Source: Pseudomonas sp. LRP2-20 (GTDB lineage: Bacteria > Pseudomonadota > Gammaproteobacteria > Pseudomonadales > Pseudomonadaceae). From it: a stretch of 64,000 bases of DNA. Location of the stretch: NCBI RefSeq assembly GCF_024349685.1, contig NZ_AP025944.1:2114001-2178000 (forward strand), in the 5' to 3' direction. The notes under the pieces are model-generated. The model did not search any database. It was not told where the DNA came from and saw only the letters and a list, made by a program, of their open reading frames with translations. Both the position numbers and the translations under genes were made by a program. Below, one piece after another: positions 53,992 through 63,221 of the stretch (position 1 is the first letter of the stretch; each line of letters opens with the position of its first letter).

Positions 53992-54911
53992 AGCGAAGCC
54001 CACTCTTCACGATACTGAACCAGGAAATCCACAAAAGCGCGCACCCTCTGCGGGACATGACGACCGTGAGGGTACAGCAAGGTGTACGGTCTCGATCGCC
54101 CGCCAAACGGTTTCAAGACTTCGACGAGTCGTCCGTCAGCCAGCTCTTGTTCCACGATGAATTTGTAGGTTTGGAATAAACCGGCAGCGTTCTTGGCGAG
54201 TGTCACTCCGCCCAACACATCGTCGGAACACGAATAGCTTCCAGCGGTGAATACCTCACGCTCTCGACCGTCCTCTTGGAACAGCCACGAGATACGCCTA
54301 CCGCTACTCGGAAGCTCAAACTGAATGCATTCATGCTGCTCCAGGTCCTGCAAGGTCTGCGGTGTCCCGGCTTTCTCCAGGTAGGCCGGGGACGCTACGA
54401 CAACCAGCTTGGCATCCTCCAGCAACCTCGCAATCATCGTGGAGTCAGGCTGAGCTCGTACACGAATCGCCAGATCGTACCCTTCTGCAACGAAGTCGAT
54501 ATTTCGATTACCAAGGTGGATATCAACCGTTACTTCAGGATACAGGTCCCGAAATTTTGGCAGCAACGGCAGGATGCGGTGGTGCCCATAAGTCGTGGGC
54601 AGGCTGATGCGAAGACGGCCTGAAGGCGTTGCTTGAGCGCCCATAACGGCCTGCTGGGCCTCCACCAGTTGCGTCAGTGCCTGGCTGCACTGCTCGAAGA
54701 AATCCTTTCCCGTATCGGTCAATCGAATGCTTCGGGTTGTCCTTGTGAACAGCCGAGAGCCCAGCCTTTTTTCCAAACGAAGGATCGACCTGCTCACTGC
54801 GGCCGGGGTAACGCCAGCGAGCTGAGCTGCGGCAGTAAAGCTGCCCGCTTCCGCCGACAGACAAAACAGCTCAATGCTTCCCAACTGCAGATCGTCAAAG
54901 TGCCGCTTCAT
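53988..54911 (-). CDS. LysR-family regulator
   Basis: 307 residues from ATG at 54911 (MKRHFDDLQLGSIELFCL). SFTAAAQLAGVTPAAVSRSI is the recognition region and the effector half is CrgA-like (SYSCSDDVLGGVTLAKNAAG). The downstream SDR gene is transcribed on the same strand toward it, so it may regulate the SDR-DsbA-tautomerase genes. Its 3' end overlaps the isochorismatase remnant by four bases. Confidence 0.86.
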   Translation of the reverse strand: MKRHFDDLQLGSIELFCLSAEAGSFTAAAQLAGVTPAAVSRSILRLEKRLGSRLFTRTTRSIRLTDTGKDFFEQCSQALTQLVEAQQAVMGAQATPSGRLRISLPTTYGHHRILPLLPKFRDLYPEVTVDIHLGNRNIDFVAEGYDLAIRVRAQPDSTMIARLLEDAKLVVVASPAYLEKAGTPQTLQDLEQHECIQFELPSSGRRISWLFQEDGREREVFTAGSYSCSDDVLGGVTLAKNAAGLFQTYKFIVEQELADGRLVEVLKPFGGRSRPYTLLYPHGRHVPQRVRAFVDFLVQYREEWASL

Positions 54912-55006
54912 GGGATTTATCCGTACAGAGGCTGGTAGGAGGCTGGGCGTCGCACACTGCGGTAGACAGATACACCGAACTGAGCGTGCTGCTTGCATTC
55001 TGTCAA

Positions 55007-55717
55007 TCAATGACCTGCGCTCTGACCGCCGTCGACGTGCAGGATCTCGCCGGTGACAAACGAAGCGCTGTCCAAGTAGAGAATCGCTTGAACGATGTCG
55101 TTGATCTCGCCCATGTGACCGACGGGATGCAGCTTGCCCAGGGTATCGTGAGTTTCGGCGCCATGCATTGGGGTCTTGATGATGCCAGGCGACACGGCGT
55201 TAGCGCGGATGCCTCGCTTGGCATACTCAATCGCGATCGATTTGGTTGCAGCGTTGATGCCACCTTTGGTGAGCGATGCCATTACCGACGGAACACCGTC
55301 GATTGCGTGGTCAACCAGGCTGGTGGTGACGCTGACCACATGCCCGCTACCATTCTTCTCCATTTGCGCGATGGCGAGCTGGGAGATGTAGAAGAAGCCG
55401 CTCATATTGGTTGCAACGACTTGCGCATAGTCTTCTTTGGTGTAGCGGGTGAACGGTTTGGCGACGAAAATCCCGGCGTTGTTGACGAGCGTATCGATGC
55501 GCCCGAAGCGGGCCACGGCTTCGCGCACCACGCGTTCGGCTGTGGCCGGATCCGCGATATCACCGGCAACAGTCAGGATATCTGGATCGGTCGATGGTTG
55601 AATGGAGCGCGAGGTCGCTACCACTTTGTGGCCGAGGGCTCGGAACCCTTCCACTACACCTGCACCAATGCCTTGGGATGCACCCGTTACGATGACTACC
55701 TTTTGAGAGTTGCTCAT
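55007..55717 (-). CDS. Short-chain dehydrogenase/reductase-like protein without catalytic Tyr
   Basis: 236 residues. VTGASQGIGAGVV binds NAD(P), NNAGIF is present, and Ser lies in VSVTTSLVDHA. The YxxxK position reads ASLTK in MASLTKGGINAATKSIAIEY: the Lys is kept but the Tyr is Ala. The protein may be a divergent SDR that uses another base or has lost activity. It belongs with the DsbA-like and tautomerase genes, 28 bases from the former on the same strand. Confidence 0.85.
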   Translation of the reverse strand: MSNSQKVVIVTGASQGIGAGVVEGFRALGHKVVATSRSIQPSTDPDILTVAGDIADPATAERVVREAVARFGRIDTLVNNAGIFVAKPFTRYTKEDYAQVVATNMSGFFYISQLAIAQMEKNGSGHVVSVTTSLVDHAIDGVPSVMASLTKGGINAATKSIAIEYAKRGIRANAVSPGIIKTPMHGAETHDTLGKLHPVGHMGEINDIVQAILYLDSASFVTGEILHVDGGQSAGH

Positions 55718-55745
55718 GATGTTTCCTCAACTATGGATTCAGTTT

Positions 55746-56402
55746 TCAGTCAGACGAAGCGACGTGTGCCGCCTGCCGTAACACGTCTTCGTAATACTCA
55801 ACAGACTGTGAGCCTGCGACGACTTGCCGATTGTTCAGTACCAGTGCGGGTACCGAGGTGATGCCGCGATCCAAGTAAAAACTTTCAAGCGCTCGGACTT
55901 CATCGGTGAATTGCCCGCGTTCAAGTACTGCCTGCGCTTGCTGGGCGTTCAAACCGACTTTCTGAGCCAACGCCACCAACGTCTCGTGACTGCTGGGGTT
56001 TTGCCCATTCACGAAGTAAGCCTCAAGCAATGCTCGGTGAAGCTCGCTTTGCAGCCCTTGGCTCGCTGCCCAGAACAGCAGGCGATGTGCATCATGGGTA
56101 TTGAAAAAGTGAGTTCGTCTTTGAAGATTGAACTCAACGCCCAGCTCCCGTCCTCTTTCAATAATCATCAGATTACGTGCCGTCACCTGCTCCGAAGTTC
56201 TTCCGTACTTGCGAATCATGTGCTGGATGGCATCCTCACCCTCGACGGGCATGTCGGGATTGAGCTCAAACGGTTTAAACGTCAACTTGACATCGATTTC
56301 GCCGGCTACGTTGGCGATGGCTTGGTCCAAGGCAATCGAGCCAAGCGCGCACCACGGACATACGACATCAGAAACAAAGTCGATTATGACTGTGTGCTTC
56401 AT
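55746..56402 (-). CDS. FrnE-like DsbA-family oxidoreductase
   Basis: 218 residues. FVSDVVCPWCALGSIALD has CPWC, as in FrnE and the 2-hydroxychromene-2-carboxylate isomerase-like group; SVPALVLNNRQ gives the cis-Pro region. It is a cytoplasmic dithiol oxidoreductase. It overlaps the tautomerase stop by four bases (ATGA) and the SDR gene follows after 28 bases. Confidence 0.87.
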   Translation of the reverse strand: MKHTVIIDFVSDVVCPWCALGSIALDQAIANVAGEIDVKLTFKPFELNPDMPVEGEDAIQHMIRKYGRTSEQVTARNLMIIERGRELGVEFNLQRRTHFFNTHDAHRLLFWAASQGLQSELHRALLEAYFVNGQNPSSHETLVALAQKVGLNAQQAQAVLERGQFTDEVRALESFYLDRGITSVPALVLNNRQVVAGSQSVEYYEDVLRQAAHVASSD

Positions 56403-56614
56403 GGTTTTGCTTCGGCTAATTGCTTTCTGTACGCGGTTGTCGTAATTCCAGAGTAACCCCAGTTGTCCGTGTCGACTTCTTCGATCACGATGTGGGTCAA
56501 CGTCGGGTCTTTATGAAGCACGCGCTCCATCGTGTCAGTGATTTCTTTTATTACCTGAGCTTTTTGCTCACGGGTAACACCATCGCGCGTAATGCGGACG
56601 CTGATGAATGGCAT
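56399..56614 (-). CDS. 4-oxalocrotonate tautomerase-family enzyme
   Basis: 71 residues. After the initiator Met the protein begins PFISVRITRDGVTREQK, giving the catalytic Pro1 of the family, with Arg39-equivalents later; the start at 56614 was chosen to expose this Pro. It is the first gene of the tautomerase, DsbA-like and SDR operon. Substrate unknown. Confidence 0.87.
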   Translation of the reverse strand: MPFISVRITRDGVTREQKAQVIKEITDTMERVLHKDPTLTHIVIEEVDTDNWGYSGITTTAYRKQLAEAKP

Positions 56615-56737
56615 GGGGAGTTCCTCTATCAAGTGTGCGTTGGGTGATGAGCAGTTGATGGAGAAACTTTAAGAATTCAGAGCGAGTTGATAAATATGCC
56701 CTGAGGTACTTCATTTGTTATCTCGTGTATCGAATCA

Positions 56738-56818
56738 CGGGCACCGTAGCCCGTGCCAGGCAACTCCAATTCATGGGGCTGGCCTCTTTGCGGGGCAAGC
56801 CGGCTTTCACCGAATCAC
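56738..56818. repeat. Degenerate REP element
   Basis: GGGCACCGTAGCCCGTGCC and GGGGCTGGCCTCTTTGCGG followed by GGGGCAAGCCGG match the composite REP elements at 25872 and 61697 but with changes. Confidence 0.65.
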
Positions 56819-56910
56819 TGGCAAACTCCCTGGCAGCCTTGAGTCGATTGCTGACCGCCGTGAAGAATCGCCATCGACCCCTGTCGGTCAGTTCCGGCAG
56901 ACTTTTGGGG

Positions 56911-57597
56911 TCATATCACTTTTACCGCGCGGCCAATGAATTTCACCGGCCCCGTCGGCAGCCCGGTGGGCGAACCGCCGGCTTTCTCCAATGTCAGCTC
57001 GAACAACTGGTTGGCCTCCAACGGTGGCAGGCTCAGTAGCGGAACCCGGTAGGGTTCACCAGGTTTGACCAGGCCCAGCGACACCGGTGCGCGCCACTGC
57101 TCGCCCTTGGTCCAGAACTGCAGGGCCATGCCTTCGGGGACGGCATCCTTGGCAAGCGGGATCAGCTCGATCATACGGCTGTCGCTGGTCTGAACCACCC
57201 AGCCGGGGGCCTGGCTGCTCGGCGCCACCAGCACGACCACGAATTGAGTGGTGGGCGGGGGTGTTGTCAGCAACATGAACGCCAGCAACACGCTTGCAGC
57301 CAGCCCCGCAGCACTCAGTGCCTGCCATAGGCCGAGGCGTTGCCACCACTTGACTGAGGGTGCGGCCAGTTCATTCAGGCTACGCTGGATACGGCCCCAC
57401 AGGCGGGCGCTCGGTGGCCGCGCAGCAGCCAGCGCGGTCAGCTCCAGCAGGCGTGCCTCCCAGGCATCCACTGCGGCGCGCAAGGATGGGTCGGTGCCCA
57501 GGCGTTGGGTGACCGCGGCGTGTTGCTGGGGCGACAAGGTCCCCAAAACGTATTCGCCGGCGAGGGTGTCCAGTGCTTCGGCAGTATCCGGGTTCAT
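56911..57597 (-). CDS. Anti-sigma factor (RskA/ChrR-like)
   Basis: 228 residues from ATG at 57597. The N-terminal part (LAGEYVLGTLSPQQHAAVTQ) is a zinc-less anti-sigma domain; one membrane span (LSAAGLAASVLLAFMLLTT) follows and the C-terminal part is periplasmic. It probably holds the overlapping ECF sigma factor at the membrane. The start overlaps the sigma factor stop by four bases. Confidence 0.82.
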   Translation of the reverse strand: MNPDTAEALDTLAGEYVLGTLSPQQHAAVTQRLGTDPSLRAAVDAWEARLLELTALAAARPPSARLWGRIQRSLNELAAPSVKWWQRLGLWQALSAAGLAASVLLAFMLLTTPPPTTQFVVVLVAPSSQAPGWVVQTSDSRMIELIPLAKDAVPEGMALQFWTKGEQWRAPVSLGLVKPGEPYRVPLLSLPPLEANQLFELTLEKAGGSPTGLPTGPVKFIGRAVKVI

Positions 57598-58142
57598 TCC
57601 AGGCACTCCCGCAGCGCCTTCAGGCTGCGCTTGATCCAGGCCTTGACGGTGCCCAAAGGTGCACCCAGCAGCCCGGCGATTTCGGCGTGGCTGCAGCCGT
57701 CCACATAGGCGTGCAGGATGCAACGCTGGGGGGCTGGCTGCAATTGTTCGAGGCAACGGTAGATTTTCGCCGAGCCTGACCAGAGGTCAATGTCATCAAA
57801 GCCGCCCTGCACTGCGGTTGAAGTATCGATGTCGGCGTCATCCAGCACGGTTTCACGGCGAGTATCGCGGATCGTGTTCAGCGCCAGGTGGCGGGTGATG
57901 CTGTAGATCCAGCCCCGGGCCGAGCCGCGCGCCGGGTCGAAGCTGGCAGCGCGGGTCCAGATGCGGATGATTGCATCGTGGACGATATCTTCGGCGGTGG
58001 CGTCGTCACGCGCGATGCGCCGGGCAACACCCAGCAGGCGTGCACCCTCGTGATCGTAGAGCGCATGCAGGGCTTGGCGGTCGCCCTGGGCACAGGCTTT
58101 GAGACAACGGTCGAAGTCGAAGTGGGTGGCAGGCGAGTCCAA
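57594..58142 (-). CDS. ECF-type RNA polymerase sigma factor (SigK-like)
   Basis: About 182 residues. Region 2 is RLLGVARRIARDDATAEDIV with FDPARGSARGWIYSITRHL, and region 4 is LQPAPQRCILHAYVDGCSHA with LGAPLGTVKAWIKRSLKAL. The start is uncertain; the TTG at 58142 is closest to the family length, and an ATG at 58268 is open. It overlaps the anti-sigma gene at its end. An RskA-type partner places it in the SigK/SigL group of envelope- or oxidative-stress sigma factors. Confidence 0.8.
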   Translation of the reverse strand: MDSPATHFDFDRCLKACAQGDRQALHALYDHEGARLLGVARRIARDDATAEDIVHDAIIRIWTRAASFDPARGSARGWIYSITRHLALNTIRDTRRETVLDDADIDTSTAVQGGFDDIDLWSGSAKIYRCLEQLQPAPQRCILHAYVDGCSHAEIAGLLGAPLGTVKAWIKRSLKALRECLE

Positions 58143-58245
58143 CGTGTCCGCATTCCTTGATGTGTGCAAGGTACCCCGGCCATTGAGCCGGGGGCTTGCC
58201 AACGAGCGTAGATGAACGATTGCAAGGTGTCTGCTCAAGTGCCCT

Positions 58246-58773
58246 TCACTTGGCTGTCCAGAACACATAGTCGGCCTGGTACTGGACGACCTGCCGGGCG
58301 CCTTTGTTTTGCGCCGTGCAGTCGCTTGCCGGGGCCACGCCGCCGCGGGTGGCCAGGCGCTGAATGTAGCTGACGCCGTGCATGGCGCCCTTGCCCTCGG
58401 CCGGGTTGGCCTTGACCAGTTGGTAGGGCAGGGCGCCTTTGTCGGCCGGCGCCACCGCCAGCTGGGTGCCGGTTACTTTCGACCCATCCTTGGCCTGCCA
58501 GGTGGCAGGTGGGCCGAAGTAGTCACCCACCTGTTTTCCGGCGCGGTCATTGAGCACGGCCTTGGGGCCGACGAAGGTCCATTCGGTTTGCCCGGGGGTG
58601 TTGGCCTTGTCTCGGCACTCGTAGGTGATCTCGCCAACGCCGACGGTCTCAAGCAAGACACGATGGCCATCGGGGACCTTGACCGCATCTGGCAGCGGGG
58701 CTTGGGCGTGTACGGGCTGCAGCGCCAGGGCGAGGCTGCAGGCGAGCAGGCAGGCGGAGGTTTTGAGGCTCAT
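58246..58773 (-). CDS. DUF3455 exported protein
   Basis: 175 residues from ATG at 58773 with a signal peptide (LLACSLALALQPVHA). TYECRDKANTPGQTEWTFVG and CTAQNKGARQVVQYQADYVF are typical of DUF3455, of unknown function. It lies just upstream of the sigma and anti-sigma genes and is a likely member of their regulon. Confidence 0.82.
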   Translation of the reverse strand: MSLKTSACLLACSLALALQPVHAQAPLPDAVKVPDGHRVLLETVGVGEITYECRDKANTPGQTEWTFVGPKAVLNDRAGKQVGDYFGPPATWQAKDGSKVTGTQLAVAPADKGALPYQLVKANPAEGKGAMHGVSYIQRLATRGGVAPASDCTAQNKGARQVVQYQADYVFWTAK

Positions 58774-58917
58774 GGGGAGTGCTCCTGACAGGTGATTTGG
58801 CTGGGCAGTCACAAACCGCCCACTAGCAATACCCGCCAACGAGCAAACTGGATGCACTGAATGGGGCGCAAGCTTCCACCCACAGCTTTCCATCCATTCC
58901 TCTGAGGGCCAGGCTCC

Positions 58918-60063
58918 TCAAGAAGTGGCTCTGAATCGGCGCCGGCTGGCACTACCTGCCACTATCGCACACGCCACCAAGGCCACGCCGGCTGCCCACA
59001 GAAATCCATAGGTTCGCCCTCCTGGCACGAACTCGATGAATGAAGAAAGGAACTGCCCGCCGAAGATTGCTACAGAAAGCCAGGCCAGATTACGTCCCCG
59101 CTGGGCAGCATGACTGAGCTCGATGGTCATGTGGTTGAGCAATGGCACGGTGAGCCCGAATCCAAGACCAAGGCAAATTCCGGCTTCGATCATCAACGTC
59201 ATGCCCTCTGCGGTCACAAACGCCAAGTGCGCCAGCGCGTAAAAAGCCAATCCGAAAATCAGTGTTGCGTGTTCGCCTGCCTTGCGGGCAGCAATGGGCA
59301 TGAGGGCCGCTGCTCCCACCGCAACCAGTGAAACACCAGACAGAAAGTACCCGACCTGGGCTTCATTGAGGCCAATGTCATGCAACCGCAATGGCAGCAT
59401 GATGATCGCGCTGAAGAATACGATCATGGAGAGCGTGGCTAACGCATACACAAGCCTCAGCGCAGCCGAGGGCGAACGAGAGATCTCGCCTGCTGGCGTC
59501 GCGTGCCTGGTAACGGAAGGCTGTGGCACGCATACCAGCACCAGCGCAAGCAGCACCCACGCGCACAGGTACAGCGCGAATGGCCACTGCCATCCCACGT
59601 TTGCCAGAAGGCCGGCTGCGGAGAGAAAGAGCACGCCGCCCAGCTCGATTGACATGCCTTGCCTGGCAATCATGTTCAACCGGGCATTGCCTTCGTAGAA
59701 CTCCGAGATCAGCCCGGTTCCGGCGGCCATGATCATGGCCGTCGATCCTCCCAGAAGGAGTCGGTCTACAAATATCGCTGGGCCGTGAAAAATGCAGCCC
59801 AGCATGCCTAACAGCCCGTAGGCAAACAGGCCAAGGCACAAGCTCTTGTATAGCCCGATTCGGTCGATGAGCTTGCCCGCCATTGGCCCAAAGACGATGA
59901 CACCCAACGACGGGACAGTGACCAGCCAACTGGCAGCGTTACCGACGCCCAGTTTGTGAGCAATGGTAGGCAACCCCGGGACGATGACGCACCCGACCAT
60001 GATGGTCAGCGACGCGACTGCCAGTAGCACGAGAGATCCTGATCGAGAAAGTGGTGGATTCAT
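58918..60063 (-). CDS. MFS transporter (drug/metabolite exporter-like)
   Basis: About 381 residues, 12 membrane spans. VGCVIVPGLPTIAHKLGVG, FGPMAGKLIDRIGLYKSL (loop 2-3 motif) and LLGGSTAMIMAAGTGL are typical of DHA-type transporters. ATG at 60063 is chosen over 60087 because it precedes the first span directly. It is divergent from the IclR gene. Confidence 0.83.
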   Translation of the reverse strand: MNPPLSRSGSLVLLAVASLTIMVGCVIVPGLPTIAHKLGVGNAASWLVTVPSLGVIVFGPMAGKLIDRIGLYKSLCLGLFAYGLLGMLGCIFHGPAIFVDRLLLGGSTAMIMAAGTGLISEFYEGNARLNMIARQGMSIELGGVLFLSAAGLLANVGWQWPFALYLCAWVLLALVLVCVPQPSVTRHATPAGEISRSPSAALRLVYALATLSMIVFFSAIIMLPLRLHDIGLNEAQVGYFLSGVSLVAVGAAALMPIAARKAGEHATLIFGLAFYALAHLAFVTAEGMTLMIEAGICLGLGFGLTVPLLNHMTIELSHAAQRGRNLAWLSVAIFGGQFLSSFIEFVPGGRTYGFLWAAGVALVACAIVAGSASRRRFRATS

Positions 60064-60170
60064 AGGCTTGCCCGTTAAATGGAACACATATCCGAATAAC
60101 GGAACAGAGCATGTTGGGTTATCCTGTCGATGTCAACGAGAGGATCGACGAATGGCAAAGGGGGGAAGAG

Positions 60171-60920
60171 GTGACATCTGAAGCAGAGGGTGCTGGAAAG
60201 CAGGTCATCGCGCGTGCCGCTGCGGTGTTGAAAACGCTGGAAAATCAGCGCGATGGATTGAGCCTGAGCCAGGTTGCCAAGGCGTCCGGGTTGCCACGTA
60301 CTACAGTGCATCGCATCGTGACGGCGCTGGAAGCTCAGCAGATGGTGATTACCGGCAGCTCGGGGATTCGGCTGGGTCCCGCACTTGTTCGGCTTGCGGC
60401 GTCTGCCCACACAGATCTGGTGGCAATTGCCCGGCCTTATGTCGAGAGCCTCGGGCGGCGTACCCGTGAGACTGTCGATGTCTCCGTGTACAAAGGGCTT
60501 CATGCCATTTCCGTGGATCAATATCCCTCGGATCAGGAATTGCGCGTCGTTTCCCCGGTGGGCACAGCATTTCCCATCCATTGCACCGCGCATGGCAAGG
60601 CGCTGCTGAGCACGTTCTCGGAAGCGCACTTGACCCAGATGCTGACGGCACCCCTTGAACGTCGCACAGCGTTGACCATCGTCTCTTTCGATGTGCTGAT
60701 GGAGCAAGTGAGTGTCGCCAGACGACAAGGGTGGGCCATCGATCAGGAAGAGCACGCCCAGGGTGTTTGCGGTATCGGCGTGCATATCCGCAGCGGGCTA
60801 TCGGAGCACTATGCGATCTCGCTGGCAGTCCCGGCACTGCGCTTCCACGACAATCTGGAAGTGCTGAAGGCGGCGCTACTTCAATGCAAGGCAGAAGTTG
60901 AAGCGGTGATTGGGGTGTGA
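60171..60920 (+). CDS. IclR-family regulator
   Basis: 249 residues. The winged helix is LSLSQVAKASGLPRTTVHRI; the effector domain contains YPSDQELRVVSPVGTAFPIH and GWAIDQEEHAQGVCGIGVHI. GTG at 60171 has GGGGGGAAGAG directly ahead; an ATG at 60111 is an alternative. It is divergent from the MFS gene and probably represses it. Confidence 0.87.
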   Translation: MTSEAEGAGKQVIARAAAVLKTLENQRDGLSLSQVAKASGLPRTTVHRIVTALEAQQMVITGSSGIRLGPALVRLAASAHTDLVAIARPYVESLGRRTRETVDVSVYKGLHAISVDQYPSDQELRVVSPVGTAFPIHCTAHGKALLSTFSEAHLTQMLTAPLERRTALTIVSFDVLMEQVSVARRQGWAIDQEEHAQGVCGIGVHIRSGLSEHYAISLAVPALRFHDNLEVLKAALLQCKAEVEAVIGV

Positions 60921-61023
60921 GCATCCCATGAGGAGGGGGGCCGCTGAGAGCAGCCGTTCACGTGAATGGCCGCTTTTTCCCATTGCAGTTGTTCAGCATG
61001 TGGCTAAAATCGAGCAAAAGTAG

Positions 61024-61398
61024 ATGGCACCCATAAGTGATTTGATGTTTACCTGCCCATGCTGCGGATATGCAGTCTTCGAGGAGCCCCCAGGGTCACA
61101 CGACATTTGTCCAATTTGTTTCTGGGAGGATGACCTCTTCCAACTCTACTACCCTCACCAGAAAGGTGGCTCGAATAAATGTAGTTTGATTGAGGCGCAG
61201 GTGAACTTCTTCCAATTCGGTGCCTGCGAGCGAGGCATGGCGAAGAATGTGCGAGTCGCTAACCATGGCGATGTGCGGGATGGCGAGTGGTTCCCGCTCT
61301 GGGTTCGCCGAGTTGCCATCCCAGATGCCAAGTCCGAGAACCAACATTCTCAAAACATGCAATCGAAATACGACCTCTACCATTGGCTGCGAACCTAG
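61024..61398 (+). CDS. CPCC family Cys-rich protein
   Basis: 124 residues. FTCPCCGYAVFEEPPGSHDI then CPICFWEDDLFQLYYP is the CPCC zinc-ribbon signature; the C-terminal part is short and charged. Function unknown. It stands alone next to a REP array. Confidence 0.8.
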   Translation: MAPISDLMFTCPCCGYAVFEEPPGSHDICPICFWEDDLFQLYYPHQKGGSNKCSLIEAQVNFFQFGACERGMAKNVRVANHGDVRDGEWFPLWVRRVAIPDAKSENQHSQNMQSKYDLYHWLRT

Positions 61399-61424
61399 TT
61401 GCGTGAAATGGCGTAAAAAGTCCG

Positions 61425-61890
61425 CTATGGGTCGAAAGCTGTCCTTTGCGAATGGCGGTTAACGACCCATAGCGGACATTCGTATCTGAGGTGATCTTTG
61501 TGGGAGCGGGTTTACCCGCGAACACGGGCGAAGCCCGTGCCATCCTCCGCGTTGCCTGCTTCGCGGGTAAACCCGCTCCCACAGGGTTTGCGCCGGCCTC
61601 GAAAAATGAGCAATAGCAGTACTTGCGCAATGGCCGCTTTGGGTCGAAAGCTGCCGGTTGCGATTGACCGCTCTCGCCCCAGAGCCGCCAGTGACCTCAG
61701 AGGCGATCTTTGTGGGAGCGGGCTTGCCCCGCGAACACGGGCGTAGCCCGTGCCAGGTAACTGAATCGCATGGGCCGGCCTCTTCGCGGGACAAGCCCGC
61801 TCCCACAGAATCACTGCCAACTTCACCGGCGGCTCTGGGTCGAAAGCTGTCCATTCGCGAATGGCGGTTAACGACCCTTAGCCGACCTTC
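61425..61890. repeat. REP/BIME array with GGTCGAAAGCT boxes
   Basis: Three GGGTCGAAAGCTG boxes (61430, 61640, 61838) and inverted GGCGGTTAACGACCC boxes flank two REP pairs: 61498-61582 and the composite element 61697-61841. The latter is the inverted twin of 25872-26016. No gene is present. Confidence 0.85.
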
Positions 61891-61928
61891 AGATTTCAGA
61901 GATTACCGACAACCCATTTGCGATGCAC

Positions 61929-63194
61929 TCACGAAGAACGATGAGCCAGGATGGGTTTCATCGCTTCCAGGCCAAGACCCGCGACGTGCCGCACGTGTTC
62001 ATCGGTATCCAGTGTTGCCAGGCGTAGCGCCTCGATGGCTCGAAGCGTGTCGCCGGGCTGCAGGCCACGGTTATTCAGTCCACTCACAGCATGACGACGA
62101 ATGGCTACGTGAGGTGAAACCAAACCGCGCAAGGCTTCGCTGACATCGGCGGTGGTGGTATCGATCTGGCCGTGGACTTCTTCAAAGGTCTCTTCAACAG
62201 CCGCCCGAAGCGCAGGGCGCTGATCAAGCAGGCGCTCAACGGGGGTGTAGTTCAGCACCGGCGGCTGCACGCCTCGCCAGCGGAAACCGTCGAAGTTAGC
62301 GCAAATACCCGCGACAGCGACGTCGGGCGCTTGCTGCATAAGCCAGTCGAAATCCTCAAGGTAACCCAAGGCATTTGCGCACCAGTTGCGGGTCGGCTGC
62401 TCACGGGCCTCAATTGCCTGTCGGCGCAGGGCCTGGATGACGGGCTCATCAGTCATGCCGGCCAGCCCGAGAATACGCGCGGCAGCGGCAGGCGCTCTCT
62501 GCCCGTCGAGTTGCTCGATAAGTGCTGTTTGTGCGCAACGGCCGTTGGCAATCAGCCAGCGCTCTGCGTCTTCCCCCGAAATGCCATCCGAACAATGTAA
62601 GCGGCTGACATAGAACGTGACCTGTTCGGCGAGCGGCAAGGCCGCGACATCGTGCAGGGTGTTTTCAATGGCCAGTTCGACAGGGAAATTAACCTCGAAC
62701 TGCTGGCGAGTCATGCTGCGCTTGGCCAGGGACATGTAGCCTGCAAAGTCATGAAAAATGACCACGAAGCCAGGCGTCACACCCGGGTGCTGACTAAAAT
62801 GGCGGCCCAGCGATCTGGCAGCACGGCTAACGGTGACCAGCAAGCGTTGCTCAGCCGCTTGCCATTGGCGAGGGCCAAGCCGATTGGCGTGGGCTTGCAG
62901 TTCATGATCGAGCCGCGTGAACGGTTCACCCGTGCAGATTTCCCAATCCCAGCGCCAGTCCACCGGGTTCCACTTCACTGAACTGAAGCTTTCATCTTCC
63001 TCGTCGGGGCAGTCTTCGCTGAGTGCTTGCAGGCTGTTTGCGGCAAAGCTGGGCAGCGACAGAACCGCCTCTTCTTCTCGGTAGCTGGCATGAAACGCTG
63101 CGGCATACAAAGGGCTGCCCCCCTCATCGAGCAGCGTTTGCAATGCCTGCCTGGCGGCGTCGAACAGCGCCTGTTCCAGAGCTTTCCAATTCAT
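61929..63194 (-). CDS. DUF4303/HEAT-repeat protein
   Basis: 421 residues. The N-terminal 170 residues (NPVDWRWDWEICTGE) resemble the DUF4303 domain, and the C-terminal half contains HEAT-like helical repeats (ILGLAGMTDEPVIQALRR, HVAIRRHAVSGLNNRG). Such proteins occur as immunity or scaffold partners of polymorphic toxins; that is inference. A small frame lies 27 bases upstream on the same strand. Confidence 0.7.
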   Translation of the reverse strand: MNWKALEQALFDAARQALQTLLDEGGSPLYAAAFHASYREEEAVLSLPSFAANSLQALSEDCPDEEDESFSSVKWNPVDWRWDWEICTGEPFTRLDHELQAHANRLGPRQWQAAEQRLLVTVSRAARSLGRHFSQHPGVTPGFVVIFHDFAGYMSLAKRSMTRQQFEVNFPVELAIENTLHDVAALPLAEQVTFYVSRLHCSDGISGEDAERWLIANGRCAQTALIEQLDGQRAPAAAARILGLAGMTDEPVIQALRRQAIEAREQPTRNWCANALGYLEDFDWLMQQAPDVAVAGICANFDGFRWRGVQPPVLNYTPVERLLDQRPALRAAVEETFEEVHGQIDTTTADVSEALRGLVSPHVAIRRHAVSGLNNRGLQPGDTLRAIEALRLATLDTDEHVRHVAGLGLEAMKPILAHRSS

Positions 63195-63221
63195 CGTTCA
63201 AGTCCTTGCCTACAAGTGAGT

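Noticed and set aside
61498..61841. Repeated palindromic blocks considered as a CRISPR array
   Set aside because: The repeats are REP hairpins of unequal spacing, no spacer-repeat periodicity and no cas genes.
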